The notes under the pieces: generated by a model
Told to the model about the DNA's origin: nothing
The model's database searches: none
What the model saw: the letters and a program-made list of their open reading frames with translations, nothing else
Assembly: GCA_964617665.1 (NCBI GenBank)
Contig: CAZUAH010000001.1
Location: 48,767-112,766, forward strand
Direction: 5' to 3'
Length of the DNA stretch: 64,000 bases
DNA from: JADHUC01 sp964617665
Lineage (GTDB): Bacteria; Planctomycetota; Planctomycetia; Pirellulales; Pirellulaceae
Shown: positions 8,930-17,907 of the stretch, one piece after another
Layout: the number at the start of each line of letters is the position of its first letter
How positions within the stretch are numbered: position 1 is the first letter of the stretch
Made by a program: the position numbers and the translations under genes

Positions 8930-9781
8930 ATGCCGTTAGTCTCCTACGCTGAATTGTTGAAGGACGCACAACAAAACTCGTATTCCGTCGGAGCCTTCAA
9001 TATCTTCGGCCTCGAGTTCCTGCCAGCCATTCTGCAGGCGGCCGAGGAGGAGCGTTCTCCTGTCTTGCTTCAGATCAATCCTGTTCACTATCCATGGATG
9101 GATCTTCCAGCCTATCTCCGCTATGTCATAGAACAGTTGGCCAAGATTTCGGTCCCGGTGGGCTTGAACCTCGACCACGGCAAGAGTCTGGACGTAATCC
9201 TGAAGGGGATTCAAGCCGGATTCCCTTCGGTGATGTACGACGGCTCTAAGCTTCCTTTCGCAGAGAACTTGGAGAGAACTCGGGAAGTCGTTCGAATATG
9301 CAAGCAATGCGGGGTAACCGTAGAAGCCGAACTCGGCACGTTGAATGATGAAGGACTGGATCTTACGGAAGAGAATCAGGACATTTTGTTTACGGATCCG
9401 AACGCGGCAGCTCAATTCGTGGAAGAGAGCGGCGTGGATGCCCTTGCTGTGTCCATCGGGAATGCACACGGATTCTATCGGGGTAAACCTCAACTTGATT
9501 TCGAACGTCTCCAAGCGATAGCCGGCGCGACTCCCGTGCCACTCGTGCTGCATGGAGGGTCGGGAATCTCCGATGACGATTTCAAAACGGCCATCTCGTT
9601 GGGGATCTGTAAAATCAACATCTTCACGGAGATGAGTGCCGCAGCATGCGATCGAGTTCGTGAATTGGCCGGTTCGCAAGACGGATTGGACTATCCGAAT
9701 CTCCTGCTCGAAGCCCGCGAGAACGTCAAGTCCGTCGTTGTCCACAAACTGAGGACATTCGGGAGCAGTGGAAAGGCCTGA
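8930..9781 (+). CDS. Class II fructose/tagatose-bisphosphate aldolase family protein
   Basis: Zinc-dependent aldolase of the GatY/KbaY/Fba class, 283 residues from the ATG at 8930 (MPLVSYAELL), which gives the family's usual length. The frame is open to 8837 but the extra residues are not conserved-looking. Family motifs in order: SVGAFNIFGLE, NLDHGKS (catalytic Asp and zinc His), VEAELGT (zinc Glu), IGNAHGFY (zinc His), VLHGGSGISDDD (zinc His and phosphate loop), KINIFTEMS (phosphate contact). It would cleave a ketose bisphosphate to dihydroxyacetone phosphate and an aldehyde; the exact sugar cannot be told. It stands alone between a kinase gene and a convergent porin gene. Confidence 0.87.
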   Translation: MPLVSYAELLKDAQQNSYSVGAFNIFGLEFLPAILQAAEEERSPVLLQINPVHYPWMDLPAYLRYVIEQLAKISVPVGLNLDHGKSLDVILKGIQAGFPSVMYDGSKLPFAENLERTREVVRICKQCGVTVEAELGTLNDEGLDLTEENQDILFTDPNAAAQFVEESGVDALAVSIGNAHGFYRGKPQLDFERLQAIAGATPVPLVLHGGSGISDDDFKTAISLGICKINIFTEMSAAACDRVRELAGSQDGLDYPNLLLEARENVKSVVVHKLRTFGSSGKA

Positions 9782-9819
9782 AGATCGGCAGAAGCCGCGG
9801 GCGATTGCGCTTGCGCTGA

Positions 9820-11229
9820 TCAGAATTTGATCCGCGAGCGGAAGTGGTAGATCATCCCGTTGTTGGAGACGCTGGGCGCGATGTAATCCGTTTCTCGGTG
9901 GCTCACCTCGAAAGCCATGTCGAAGTGCTTGCTCACGTCCCAGATCAGATTGGCCCAGATGACCTGATTGCGCGACCGCTGACCGATCGTCAATGGGCCG
10001 GCGGTGAAGGTGCCGAGGTCGCCGTTTCTGGGATTGTCGATTCCGTAACCAACGTGCATGGTCAGGCAGGGAGTCAACTTGTACCAGATGTCACTCCATC
10101 CACCAATCGTGCGAATGGCCTCTGAGTCCGTCGGATTGATGCTCTGCCCAATTCCCAGATTGTAGGTACCAAGAGCCTGCCCCACGAAGAATTCGCCACC
10201 GAGACCCCAGCGTTCCGTCTTGTATTGTGCGTCCGCCGAAAGGCCCCATGATGTGTACACGTTTTCCTTCGTGAGGCTGATCTCTCGCACTTCGCCAATT
10301 ACGCCGGACACGCCAACTTCCACAAGTCGCGCACAGCCAGCCGTTGGTCCAAAGCCAAGGCCGATACGGCCTTCGACATTGGGCCAGCCGTTGTCTTCTC
10401 CAATAACGCTGGGATTAACGACGAAGTCCGTAATAACTTGTTGGCTGATGGCGCTCTGAAGCTTCCACTGCACGTTATCACTAACATGGATGAAGCGTTC
10501 GGCTCGTATAGATCCTCGAAAGGCGCCTCCGTTTCCAGCTTGCTTGTGGCCGCCAAAATTGACAGTTACGGGGTTGATCGGGCTGAATAGATCGCCCTGC
10601 TGCCCGAAAGTGAAACGCCAGTATTCATTCTTCAATTCGCCGTAGCCCCGCAAGAAGAACGGCGTGGACTGATTTAATGCCGGGCGATCTCCAAGGAAAT
10701 TGAACAGGATCATTCCACCTAGTTGAAGTGAGCCGACGTACGGACCGGAGAATTTGAGCCCCAATGCCGTTGTCTGTCCGTGCACAGTGAACTGGTCGGC
10801 AGCGGCACGACCTTCGGTCAAATAGAGGATAAAGGGCCGCGAACGCGTACTCGTTTCAGCGGCAATTGCCTCGCCAGTCAGAAAGCCAAATGGGACGATT
10901 TCCCATGGGCTTGCGCTCGACGGCACGTTGTAAGACGCGAAGGTTGTTGGCGCGTCGACCGCCGTGTGACTGGCAGGAACCACAGGCAGTTGTTCCCCAA
11001 CGCTCTGTCTCCATTCCGTGCGTTGTTGGCCCCTTGTGCGCAGGTAACGCAACTCGGATTCCGTAGCTTCTAGACGCCGAAGTAGTTCCTGATCTGTGGG
11101 CGCGACAGCATCTATCGATAAAGACTGTTGTCCCCGGGCGTGGTTGTTCAGTCCATCCGTAGACACCATGCACACGACGATAGACATCATACACAGACAT
11201 CTCCGTCGCATTGCTCCGGCTACTGTCAT
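9820..11229 (-). CDS. Outer-membrane porin (DcaP-like)
   Basis: About 469 residues. The ATG at 11229 is preceded by GGAG at 9 bases; a TTG at 11244 is a weaker choice. A signal peptide (RRRCLCMMSIVVCMVSTDG) is followed by a short helical segment (DQELLRRLEATESELRYLR), typical of the coiled-coil before the barrel in DcaP-like porins. The rest is alternating beta-strand sequence ending in IYHFRSRIKF with the terminal Phe of outer-membrane barrels. Likely a substrate-specific channel; substrate unknown. It converges with the aldolase gene. A broken copy of its 3' end lies at 8644-8722. Confidence 0.82.
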   Translation of the reverse strand: MTVAGAMRRRCLCMMSIVVCMVSTDGLNNHARGQQSLSIDAVAPTDQELLRRLEATESELRYLRTRGQQRTEWRQSVGEQLPVVPASHTAVDAPTTFASYNVPSSASPWEIVPFGFLTGEAIAAETSTRSRPFILYLTEGRAAADQFTVHGQTTALGLKFSGPYVGSLQLGGMILFNFLGDRPALNQSTPFFLRGYGELKNEYWRFTFGQQGDLFSPINPVTVNFGGHKQAGNGGAFRGSIRAERFIHVSDNVQWKLQSAISQQVITDFVVNPSVIGEDNGWPNVEGRIGLGFGPTAGCARLVEVGVSGVIGEVREISLTKENVYTSWGLSADAQYKTERWGLGGEFFVGQALGTYNLGIGQSINPTDSEAIRTIGGWSDIWYKLTPCLTMHVGYGIDNPRNGDLGTFTAGPLTIGQRSRNQVIWANLIWDVSKHFDMAFEVSHRETDYIAPSVSNNGMIYHFRSRIKF

Positions 11230-11413
11230 TCTGGGCGGCTCCAATAACGACGATTATGCGGTTTGTCACACATCGCCTATATCGGCCGGTTGTTCCGCTT
11301 TGTGCCGCCTGCAACAGGCCAGAATACCGCGTCGATGTCGCGCAGGCGCCGATTGTGCGGCTTGTGTAGTCTGGGCAACCTGGGCGAATACCAGGTGAGA
11401 GATAGTGAGTCAA

Positions 11414-13783
11414 CTATCGCGGTTCGTTCCTGGCGGCGTACGGGTCGTAGTCCACACGCCGCCATTCACTATACATGTCTTCCCACTTTTCGCGCGTGAC
11501 CGACAGCCGAAAACGGCCGATGGCGGCCCCCGTCTTGCCACCGTGGCGTAGCGTAACCTCTAGACGCCGTTCGCCCGCTTCAGGAAAAGCCTCGGGCAGC
11601 ACGAAGATGGCGGTGTGCGCTTCGCCCATCTTGCCGAACACGCTCCACACAGTCGACAGGTCACCATCCACGGCTTCCTTTGCCCACCCGTGAAAATAGT
11701 AACTCTGCCACGAGCTGAAGAACTCAAGGTCCCTCGCCGTTGATGTCTGATCCGGCGCCGCTAAACTCACACGAAATTCGGCCAGGCGAAAGTCGCCTGT
11801 TTCGTCCCGTCCCGGACCATTGTCCGGTAGACGGGCGTCCGGCAGCACCTCCAAGCGGAACGCGGTCACGCCATGCATGTCGTGCGTCGCCGTGAATCGG
11901 TAGGTGTCGTGCGCGTGATGCACGCCGCCTGCCAGGATCGAGTCGTCCAATTGTCGAGTGAGTTTGGCGCCCAATTCCGAAGTCACTTTGTCAGGTTTAA
12001 CGACTCTCCAACCCGGCGCCGATGCTGCGACCTTCCAGGTAACAGAACCTGTTGAGATGCGATACAAGAAAGAATACCCCATCTTCCGCCAGACTTCATA
12101 CGCTCTTCTGCGATCTTCCTCTGACTCGTATTGTGGAAAGGCGCTTGCCAACATTTGATCCGCGAACTCCCTGTGTTCGGCATCTCCACCGCGTATTTGT
12201 GCGGCCAGTTCCTTCACATCCCGGAGAACGTCGGGCGACACAGCCGTGGTCTCGACCAACGCCTCGGCTCTCTCCAATGCGCCAACCGCCCTAACCCAAG
12301 GCTCCACGTGCAGCCGCGCCGTAGCCTTTGCCTTATCGTAGAGCTGACTCGCCTCGTGAAGCGTCGCCTCGATCTCTTCTTCTGCAAACTCTCGCTTCGC
12401 GGCCAGCTTTGCCTCGCGCTCAAATCGTTCGCGTTCTTTCCGCGCGAGTTCTTCCGCGTGCCGCGTCTGCAATTGCCGATTCCAAACCCAGCTCCCAAGC
12501 CCGACGATGACAATCAGCAAAACTGTGACGGCCAGCGCCACGGTCACTCGCCGCCGTTTGCGTTCTTCGCGAGCCGCCGTTTCGGCCTTTGCCGCCGCGA
12601 TCTCCGCCGATTTGAGACGGGCCTGTGTTGCCTCCAGGTATAGGGCGATCCGACCCGCCACCTCCTGAGCGTCCTGCAGTCGCTCGTCCGGTGATACGGC
12701 CAAGCACTTCTTGGCGAGCTGAATCAACTCGGCGTCAGCCCCACATTCATCCAGTCGCGCGAATGCTCCCGTCGTGTTGCCCTCGGCCGACTTGGCGTGA
12801 ACTTCGATCGGCGACTTCGCAACGTAGGGGGGATCGCCTGTCAGGATTTCGCACAGGATAGCGCCCAGCGCAAAAACATCGGTCGTCTTATCACGGCGGC
12901 CAACGCTCTGCTCCGGCGACATATACGCGGGAGTGCCCATTGTCATGCCGAAGCGAGTGTCAGAAGAGAGGCTGGAGACCGGAGGCTGCAGGCTGGAGGC
13001 AGAGGGTGCGGAATCGTATTCTCGATCTTCTGTTTCGCCGTCTTCCGCCTTCCGCCTTCCGCCTTCTTCCTCTAGGCTCTGGCCTCCTGCCTCCGGTCTC
13101 GCTTTCAGCTTCTTCGCCAACCCCCAGTCCATCACCTGGACTTCACCAAACAGGCCAACCATCACGTTGGCGGGCTTCAGGTCGCGATGGATGATGCTGT
13201 TTGAGTGGGCATAGGCGACGGTCTGGCATAGTTGCTCGAAGATTGCCAGCAGCCTTGGTTGATCCGATTGTTCTTCGTCACGTTTCGACAGTAGCTTTTC
13301 CAGCGTCTCGCCTTGCACCAGCTTCATTGCGAAGAAGGGTCTGCCGTCCGCGAGTCGACCGAGATCGTAGACGGGCGCGATCCCTGGATGCTGCAGGTAG
13401 GCGCCAACGCGAGCTTCGCCGACAAACCGTCTCATCAAGTCTGTGTTATCGGCGTGCTCCTCCAAAAGAACCTTGACGGCCACTTCGCGTTGGAGGACTT
13501 CGTCGTAGGCACGCAGAATGGCGCCCATGCCGCCCCGCGCAATCTCGTCTCGTAATTCATATCGATCGGCCGAGTGTGCCTCTGGCAGCTCGACCGGTAA
13601 TTCTTCGGTCGCCGAAGGAGCAATCGAGACGCCAGTGTCGTATCTCAGGAAAGACTCGACCTCGCGGCGCAATTGCTCGTCATGTTGGCATGCTCGTTTG
13701 ACAAAGTCGCTTCGTTCGGGCTCGTCCAGCGCCATCGCCTCGTCGACGACTTCCAATGCTCGCTTTACGAATGCCGAGTCCAT
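11414..13783 (-). CDS. Membrane Ser/Thr kinase (MDWG type) with C-terminal extracytoplasmic domain
   Basis: 789 residues. Helical leader 1-50, kinase domain about 75-385: ARGGMGAI, Lys104, HRDLKPAN at 199-206, MDWG at 218-221 in place of DFG (a common planctomycete variant), GTPAYMSPEQ at 283-292. Between MDWG and GTPAYM lies an extra low-complexity insert of about 50 residues encoded by a palindromic element (12975-13100). A coiled coil flanks the single membrane segment near 423-447 (RVTVALAVTVLLIVIVGLG). The outer part holds a helical region and then a beta-rich domain (FRLEVLPDARLP, GDFRLAEFRVSL, AVDGDLSTVWSV) like the ligand-binding-type domain seen in planctomycete DUF1549/DUF1553 cytochromes. 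It follows a sigma factor gene on the same strand. Confidence 0.9.
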   Translation of the reverse strand: MDSAFVKRALEVVDEAMALDEPERSDFVKRACQHDEQLRREVESFLRYDTGVSIAPSATEELPVELPEAHSADRYELRDEIARGGMGAILRAYDEVLQREVAVKVLLEEHADNTDLMRRFVGEARVGAYLQHPGIAPVYDLGRLADGRPFFAMKLVQGETLEKLLSKRDEEQSDQPRLLAIFEQLCQTVAYAHSNSIIHRDLKPANVMVGLFGEVQVMDWGLAKKLKARPEAGGQSLEEEGGRRKAEDGETEDREYDSAPSASSLQPPVSSLSSDTRFGMTMGTPAYMSPEQSVGRRDKTTDVFALGAILCEILTGDPPYVAKSPIEVHAKSAEGNTTGAFARLDECGADAELIQLAKKCLAVSPDERLQDAQEVAGRIALYLEATQARLKSAEIAAAKAETAAREERKRRRVTVALAVTVLLIVIVGLGSWVWNRQLQTRHAEELARKERERFEREAKLAAKREFAEEEIEATLHEASQLYDKAKATARLHVEPWVRAVGALERAEALVETTAVSPDVLRDVKELAAQIRGGDAEHREFADQMLASAFPQYESEEDRRRAYEVWRKMGYSFLYRISTGSVTWKVAASAPGWRVVKPDKVTSELGAKLTRQLDDSILAGGVHHAHDTYRFTATHDMHGVTAFRLEVLPDARLPDNGPGRDETGDFRLAEFRVSLAAPDQTSTARDLEFFSSWQSYYFHGWAKEAVDGDLSTVWSVFGKMGEAHTAIFVLPEAFPEAGERRLEVTLRHGGKTGAAIGRFRLSVTREKWEDMYSEWRRVDYDPYAARNEPR
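12975..13100. repeat. Palindromic element inserted in frame in a kinase gene
   Basis: Perfect 12-base inverted repeats GAGACCGGAGGC (12975-12986) and GCCTCCGGTCTC (13089-13100) bound 126 bp, exactly 42 codons. Imperfect inner repeats (GGCTGGAGGCAGAG and CTCTGGCCTCCTGCC) and a run of CTTCCGC copies lie inside. It encodes the low-complexity insert between MDWG and GTPAYM of the kinase. The composition is unlike the flanking kinase sequence. Confidence 0.65.
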
Positions 13784-13915
13784 CTCGTGTGCTTTGTCCA
13801 GCGTGAAAATCCAAGTTAGAAAGTAGCGGAAGTCGCCAAGACTTTCGGGAGTTTGCGTTGCCGGCCGAAACTCTTGACGAGTTCCGCTACCACGAGATTG
13901 AGCTTTGACAAGACG

Positions 13916-14476
13916 CTATTCCATTTCGGCAAGTTGACGCCGCAACCAGACTCGAGTTCCGGCCCACTGCTTCTGCACAGTACGTTTCGAGACGCCCAGG
14001 ACTTCAGCAACTTCGTCATTCGTCAAGCCACCGAAGAAGCGAAGTTCGACGATTCTGGATCGTTGTTCGTCGATTTCATCCAACTTGTGGAGAGCCTCGT
14101 CGATCGCCAATACGTCTTCGTCGCTTTGCGGTGAAATCGTCAACTCTTCTTCTAGCGTAATCCGCTGACGGCCGCCCCCGCGTTTGACGGCGGCCTTGCG
14201 GCGGGCATGATCGACCAAGATGCGACGCATCGTGGTCGCGCCGACCGCAAAGAAATGCGACTTGCCTCGCCAGTCGACGTGGTCCTGATCAACTAGCCGG
14301 ATAAAAGCCTCGTGGACAACCGCCGTCGGTTGCAGGGTGTGGCTTTGGGTCTCATCGCCCAAGTAGCTTGCCGCCAGCCCCCGAAAATCGTCGTAGACGA
14401 TCTCCATCAGCCGATCGGAGTCGGACCGATCGCCAGCGGAAATTGCGGATAGGATCTGTGTGGCTTCAGAGGGCAT
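13916..14476 (-). CDS. ECF-like sigma factor, kinase-associated family (PF07638 type)
   Basis: 186 residues from the ATG at 14476 (MPSEATQIL), which matches the normal N-terminus of the family; the frame is open further upstream into a palindromic repeat and that extension is unlikely to be translated. Region 2 motifs HTLQPTAVVHEAFIRL and WRGKSHFFAVGATTMRRIL, linker VDHARRKAAVKRGG and region 4 (RSRIVELRFFGGL, VAEVLGVSKRTVQKQW) are intact. It is a close relative of the sigma factor at 2352. The kinase gene starts 132 bases downstream on the same strand, forming another sigma-kinase pair. Confidence 0.91.
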   Translation of the reverse strand: MPSEATQILSAISAGDRSDSDRLMEIVYDDFRGLAASYLGDETQSHTLQPTAVVHEAFIRLVDQDHVDWRGKSHFFAVGATTMRRILVDHARRKAAVKRGGGRQRITLEEELTISPQSDEDVLAIDEALHKLDEIDEQRSRIVELRFFGGLTNDEVAEVLGVSKRTVQKQWAGTRVWLRRQLAEME

Positions 14477-15103
14477 ACAAGATGGATTATTGCCTACACG
14501 ATTTCGATGTCTCTCTAGTACCTCACGTCTCTTCTCTCTGTAGGTTGGCCCTCCGAGGCCGACCATTTCCCGACGGGCTCGGAGGCCCATCGTACTGACA
14601 CAATCGAATGACGTGAGGTACTAGTCGCTCCGTCGTCCATGGCTCCTGGTGGACACCATTATAGCTTGCCGCCCCCCAATTTCAGCCCCTGAGCCCTTGT
14701 TGCCCACACGTCAGCCGATGCGAGTAACTATCAGGATCGCCGACCAAACAAAAACGGTCGCTTAACCGGTGGGCCAACGGCCCGCGCGAAGGCGCCCAGC
14801 CCGTGGGGCTTGGGGTTAAACGAAAGATGCGTGAAACCGCAAATGCTGTACTTCTGCGGGAATCTCCGAAAAAACTCCAGATTCTCGTTCACCCTTTGGC
14901 CCTTAAATGCGTGTATATGGCTGATATGTCAATCTGCATACCGTAGACAAAACGACCTATTCTGGCCTCTGTCTGGTCCGCAAACAGCGGCAGCGCTTCG
15001 TCACGACCTATCAATTCGCAGTTGTCACCTCGTCATGGGACACGGGAATTCAATAACACGAAGAATGTCTCATTTGACACGATTTGACCAAGAGGAGAGA
15101 TCG
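14477..15103. other. Divergent intergenic region containing a palindromic element
   Basis: About 630 bases between a minus-strand sigma gene and a plus-strand exported protein gene. It holds the inverted-repeat element at 14515-14624 and several GC-rich short hairpins near 14770-14815. Open frames crossing it lack good starts. Promoters for both flanking genes must be here but none is clear. Confidence 0.5.
14515..14624. repeat. 110-bp MITE/REP-like element with 15-bp terminal inverted repeats
   Basis: CTAGTACCTCACGTC at 14515-14529 is the exact reverse complement of GACGTGAGGTACTAG at 14610-14624. An inner imperfect palindrome (CCCTCCGAGGCC and CTCGGAGGCCC) lies near 14549-14588. No coding capacity. 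Probably a non-autonomous mobile or REP-type repeat. Confidence 0.6.
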
Positions 15104-16459
15104 ATGAGAGCAAACTCTTCCGTCGCACGAGCCCCAACAAACACACGATTGGCAGTATACGCCGTCGTTGGGATCGTCTCAGCGCTATGCGCAACGGGAA
15201 GTGTTCAAGCACAAGCCGGTACGCTGGCCGGACCGTTTGCGCCGCCCGCGCCAAATGCGGCGTTACACTATCAGCGAGCGTTGCTGATCATGAGCGACCT
15301 GGACGAAGCGGACCTGCGCTATGTCGAGAAGGATCTTTGGGAGGTCCTGCCTGAGGCACCTAGCAACCGTTTCCCCAATGAATTGAAACGACTGTTGTAC
15401 CGAGCGCGTCACGCGACCGCAGCGGCCGGCAAAGGAGCCCGGTTGGAATCCTGCGATTTCGGCATCGACTTCAGCGATCGTGGGGCGGCCACCATATTGC
15501 CACACGTACAGCCGATGGTCGAGTTGGGCCGTTTGCTCACGCTTCGGGGGGCATACGAAGAGTCGCAAGGCCGATGGGACGAAGCTGCAGTCATCTACTT
15601 CGACGGCCTGCGAATGGGCCGGCACATGGCACGTCAGCGTACATTGCTGGAAGCCATGGCAGGAATGCAAATCCAAGAGAACAACCAATTTGCCTTGGCT
15701 CGCTGGGCGGCTCGATGCCCCGATTCCGACCGTGTTTCGCGTGCCTTTGGCCTGTCCGAGATCATCTGCGACGATCTGATTGCCCCAGCGCGAACCCTCG
15801 CTTCCGAGACGAGTATCCTGGCGCTGGATTACGCACGACTCAATGCGGCCTTCCCGAATGGGCCGTGGGGCACGACGATCCTGGAATCCCTGGGCGAAGA
15901 GGCCACTGAGGACGAGCAGCAGAACCGCAAGAAAGCCGTAGCTGCATGCGTCAAGGCGGGCGTGCCGAAGGAAGTCTTCGACGATGTGCGATCGTTTCGC
16001 AAGCACTTGGCTGGCTTGAAGGAGCTGGATGTGCGATTCGCCGAAGCGGCCGCGGCCTGCATGAAACTGCCACCGCAGGCACGCGTTGACCGAGGGCAAC
16101 GATTGTATGACCGTTACATCAAAGCGGCCGGCGCGATAGGTGAACAAACCCTACTGAACCCAGCGGAGATTGGGGCCCTGTTCGCAGGCCACGAGGCCAA
16201 CACGGTTGTGCTCCGCTGTTCGCTGGCCCTTGCGGCCCGCCGGACGGATAAAGGGTTTCCCAAGAAATTGGACGCCATTGCGGGAGGGTTTGGCGGTGCC
16301 GTTCCAACAAGCCCATATGACGGCTCGCCCCTGGTGTACGAAGTGATTGACAACGGGCGATCTTTCAGGCTCGGCGTCAAGGAAGTCCAAGTCGGAGCAG
16401 TTACGCTGCCTCAAGTCGAATTCACAGGTGCCGCTCCTGCTTCGGCGGACGAGTCGTGA
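15104..16459 (+). CDS. Exported protein of unknown function
   Basis: 451 residues from the ATG at 15104, preceded by AGGAGAG. The frame is open much further upstream (to 14810) but that part is not protein-like. A signal peptide (TRLAVYAVVGIVSALCATGSVQAQA) is followed by a helical, Ala/Leu/Arg-rich mature protein with TPR-like helical pairs (ELGRLLTLRGAYEESQGRWDEAAVIYFDGLRMGRHMA split over two helices). A C-terminal segment (DGSPLVYEVIDNGRSFRLG) resembles the conserved end of other planctomycete secreted proteins of unknown function. It is first in a same-strand run of exported genes that reaches 28568. Confidence 0.75.
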   Translation: MRANSSVARAPTNTRLAVYAVVGIVSALCATGSVQAQAGTLAGPFAPPAPNAALHYQRALLIMSDLDEADLRYVEKDLWEVLPEAPSNRFPNELKRLLYRARHATAAAGKGARLESCDFGIDFSDRGAATILPHVQPMVELGRLLTLRGAYEESQGRWDEAAVIYFDGLRMGRHMARQRTLLEAMAGMQIQENNQFALARWAARCPDSDRVSRAFGLSEIICDDLIAPARTLASETSILALDYARLNAAFPNGPWGTTILESLGEEATEDEQQNRKKAVAACVKAGVPKEVFDDVRSFRKHLAGLKELDVRFAEAAAACMKLPPQARVDRGQRLYDRYIKAAGAIGEQTLLNPAEIGALFAGHEANTVVLRCSLALAARRTDKGFPKKLDAIAGGFGGAVPTSPYDGSPLVYEVIDNGRSFRLGVKEVQVGAVTLPQVEFTGAAPASADES

Positions 16460-16529
16460 TGGACGAGACCCGGTTCTGGTGTGGTCTCCCGACTGCACTA
16501 CATTCCCTCCTGAAACAAGGAATGCACTA

Positions 16530-17768
16530 ATGAAATACGCAGCAACATTCGGATCGTTGATGATTGCGGTGGGAGCGGTGACGGCGTCTTTCGGCCCAAC
16601 GGTTCAGGCGGCCGCTCCGAAGGATTTGAAGGACAAAGTGATCCTGGCCAATCCTGATAAGTACGCGGCAACGTTGAGGTTCGGAAAGACGCAGAGGAAA
16701 ATTGATCCGCGCAAGGCCAGCTTGTTGAGTCCGAGAAGTTACCCCCTCACGCTCGAGTATTGGACCGGCAACACAAGAGCTGGCTGGGTGACAACGCAGA
16801 TCCCTTCAGCCGGCGTGTACGATTTTCGGTGGCACGGTGGCCAGTGGTCGCTCACGCGACGCCAAGCGCGAACCACGCCCAGCACGACGGTCAGACGACC
16901 TCCTACCACCAGCACCCCAAGCCATCGTCGCAGCACCGGCAGCTATCAGCGAACGGTTCGAGGCCCGACGTACACTCAACGAGGTCCGACTTATGTTAAC
17001 CGCGGCCCGACGTATGTACGGGGCTGGACCGGAAGCCGCTGGCCGCTTTGGGTCCGCGGCGTGTGGGGCATTGGCAAGTTGTATCAGTTTGTCCGAGACG
17101 AGGAGGACCGCGATCTGATCCGCGACATCATCATCGGCCGCGAAATCGACGACACCGTTCGACGCGAGATCGAGGACCGACTGCGCGACGATTTGATCGC
17201 CGTACCTTACGCGGAACGACGTGAACTGGAGCGCGCCATCGATGACATATCCGGGCTTGATCCGGACGACTGGAAAGACATAACGACCTTGCCCACCGAC
17301 GATTGGGACCGGCTGCGCGACGAAATCGGGGACGATATTAGCGACGCGGATTGGGACGGCTTGGGCGGCTACATCGACACCATGGACGAGCGAATTGACG
17401 ACGATATCAGCCTGGACGACATCAATTTGGACGACGTGGGCATCGACACCATGGACTGGGACGTCGATTTGGGCGACCTGGACGAGAATCTCGACTTGGG
17501 AGACCTCGGCGGTGATTTCGGCTTGGACATGGAAGACATCGACCTGGGTGATATCACAGGCAACATCGACACGATGGACCTGTCCGACTTCGATGACGCT
17601 GGGTTCGATGCTGGCGGAATGGACGATGCCGGTGACTTCGACCTGGACGTCGGTGGCTACGACGCCGGAGGCTTCGACGACTGGGGCGGCGGCCTCGACG
17701 ACGGTGGATTCGATGATTTCGGTGGGGGATTCGATGATTTTGGAGGAGGCGACTTCTTCGATTTCTGA
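16530..17768 (+). CDS. Exported protein with Asp/Gly/Phe-rich tail (paralogue A)
   Basis: 412 residues from the ATG at 16530, with AAGGA 9 bases upstream. Signal peptide cut near VQAAA. Residues about 30-110 form a compact beta-like domain (KVILANPDKYAATLRFGKT, SPRSYPLTLEYWTGNT). A Thr/Arg/Pro linker with repeated GPTY follows, then a helical segment (YQFVRDEEDRDLIRDIIIG). The last 130 residues are a repeat of Asp with Gly, Leu, Ile and Phe (DLGDLDENLDLGDLGG, then GGFDDFGGG) ending in FFDF. The gene at 25783 is a paralogue along its whole length. The tail may bind calcium or mediate assembly or secretion; no function is known to me. Confidence 0.75.
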   Translation: MKYAATFGSLMIAVGAVTASFGPTVQAAAPKDLKDKVILANPDKYAATLRFGKTQRKIDPRKASLLSPRSYPLTLEYWTGNTRAGWVTTQIPSAGVYDFRWHGGQWSLTRRQARTTPSTTVRRPPTTSTPSHRRSTGSYQRTVRGPTYTQRGPTYVNRGPTYVRGWTGSRWPLWVRGVWGIGKLYQFVRDEEDRDLIRDIIIGREIDDTVRREIEDRLRDDLIAVPYAERRELERAIDDISGLDPDDWKDITTLPTDDWDRLRDEIGDDISDADWDGLGGYIDTMDERIDDDISLDDINLDDVGIDTMDWDVDLGDLDENLDLGDLGGDFGLDMEDIDLGDITGNIDTMDLSDFDDAGFDAGGMDDAGDFDLDVGGYDAGGFDDWGGGLDDGGFDDFGGGFDDFGGGDFFDF

Positions 17769-17779
17769 AACGGCTTCTC

Positions 17780-17850
17780 GGGAGGGCGAGGCTCCTGCCG
17801 AGCCGCGCAGCGGTGTTGGGAATCCGGCTCAGCGGGAGCTTCGCCCTCCC
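17780..17850. repeat. Palindromic intergenic repeat (REP-like)
   Basis: Left arm GGGAGGGCGAGGCTCC... (17780-17804) and right arm ...GGGAGCTTCGCCCTCCC (17826-17850) are imperfect inverted repeats of 25 bases around a 21-base loop. In my experience this motif, whose translation reads GEAPAEP, recurs in intergenic regions of planctomycete genomes; it cannot be counted from one window. Confidence 0.6.
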
Positions 17851-17907
17851 CAGTTGGAAAACACTCGGAATATGATGTCACTCACTTCTCATGAGGAAGA
17901 CTTCACG

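Noticed and set aside
14810..15103. 98-codon upstream extension of the exported protein at 15104
   Set aside because: The signal peptide and AGGAGAG site fit the start at 15104; the extension has the look of untranslated DNA.
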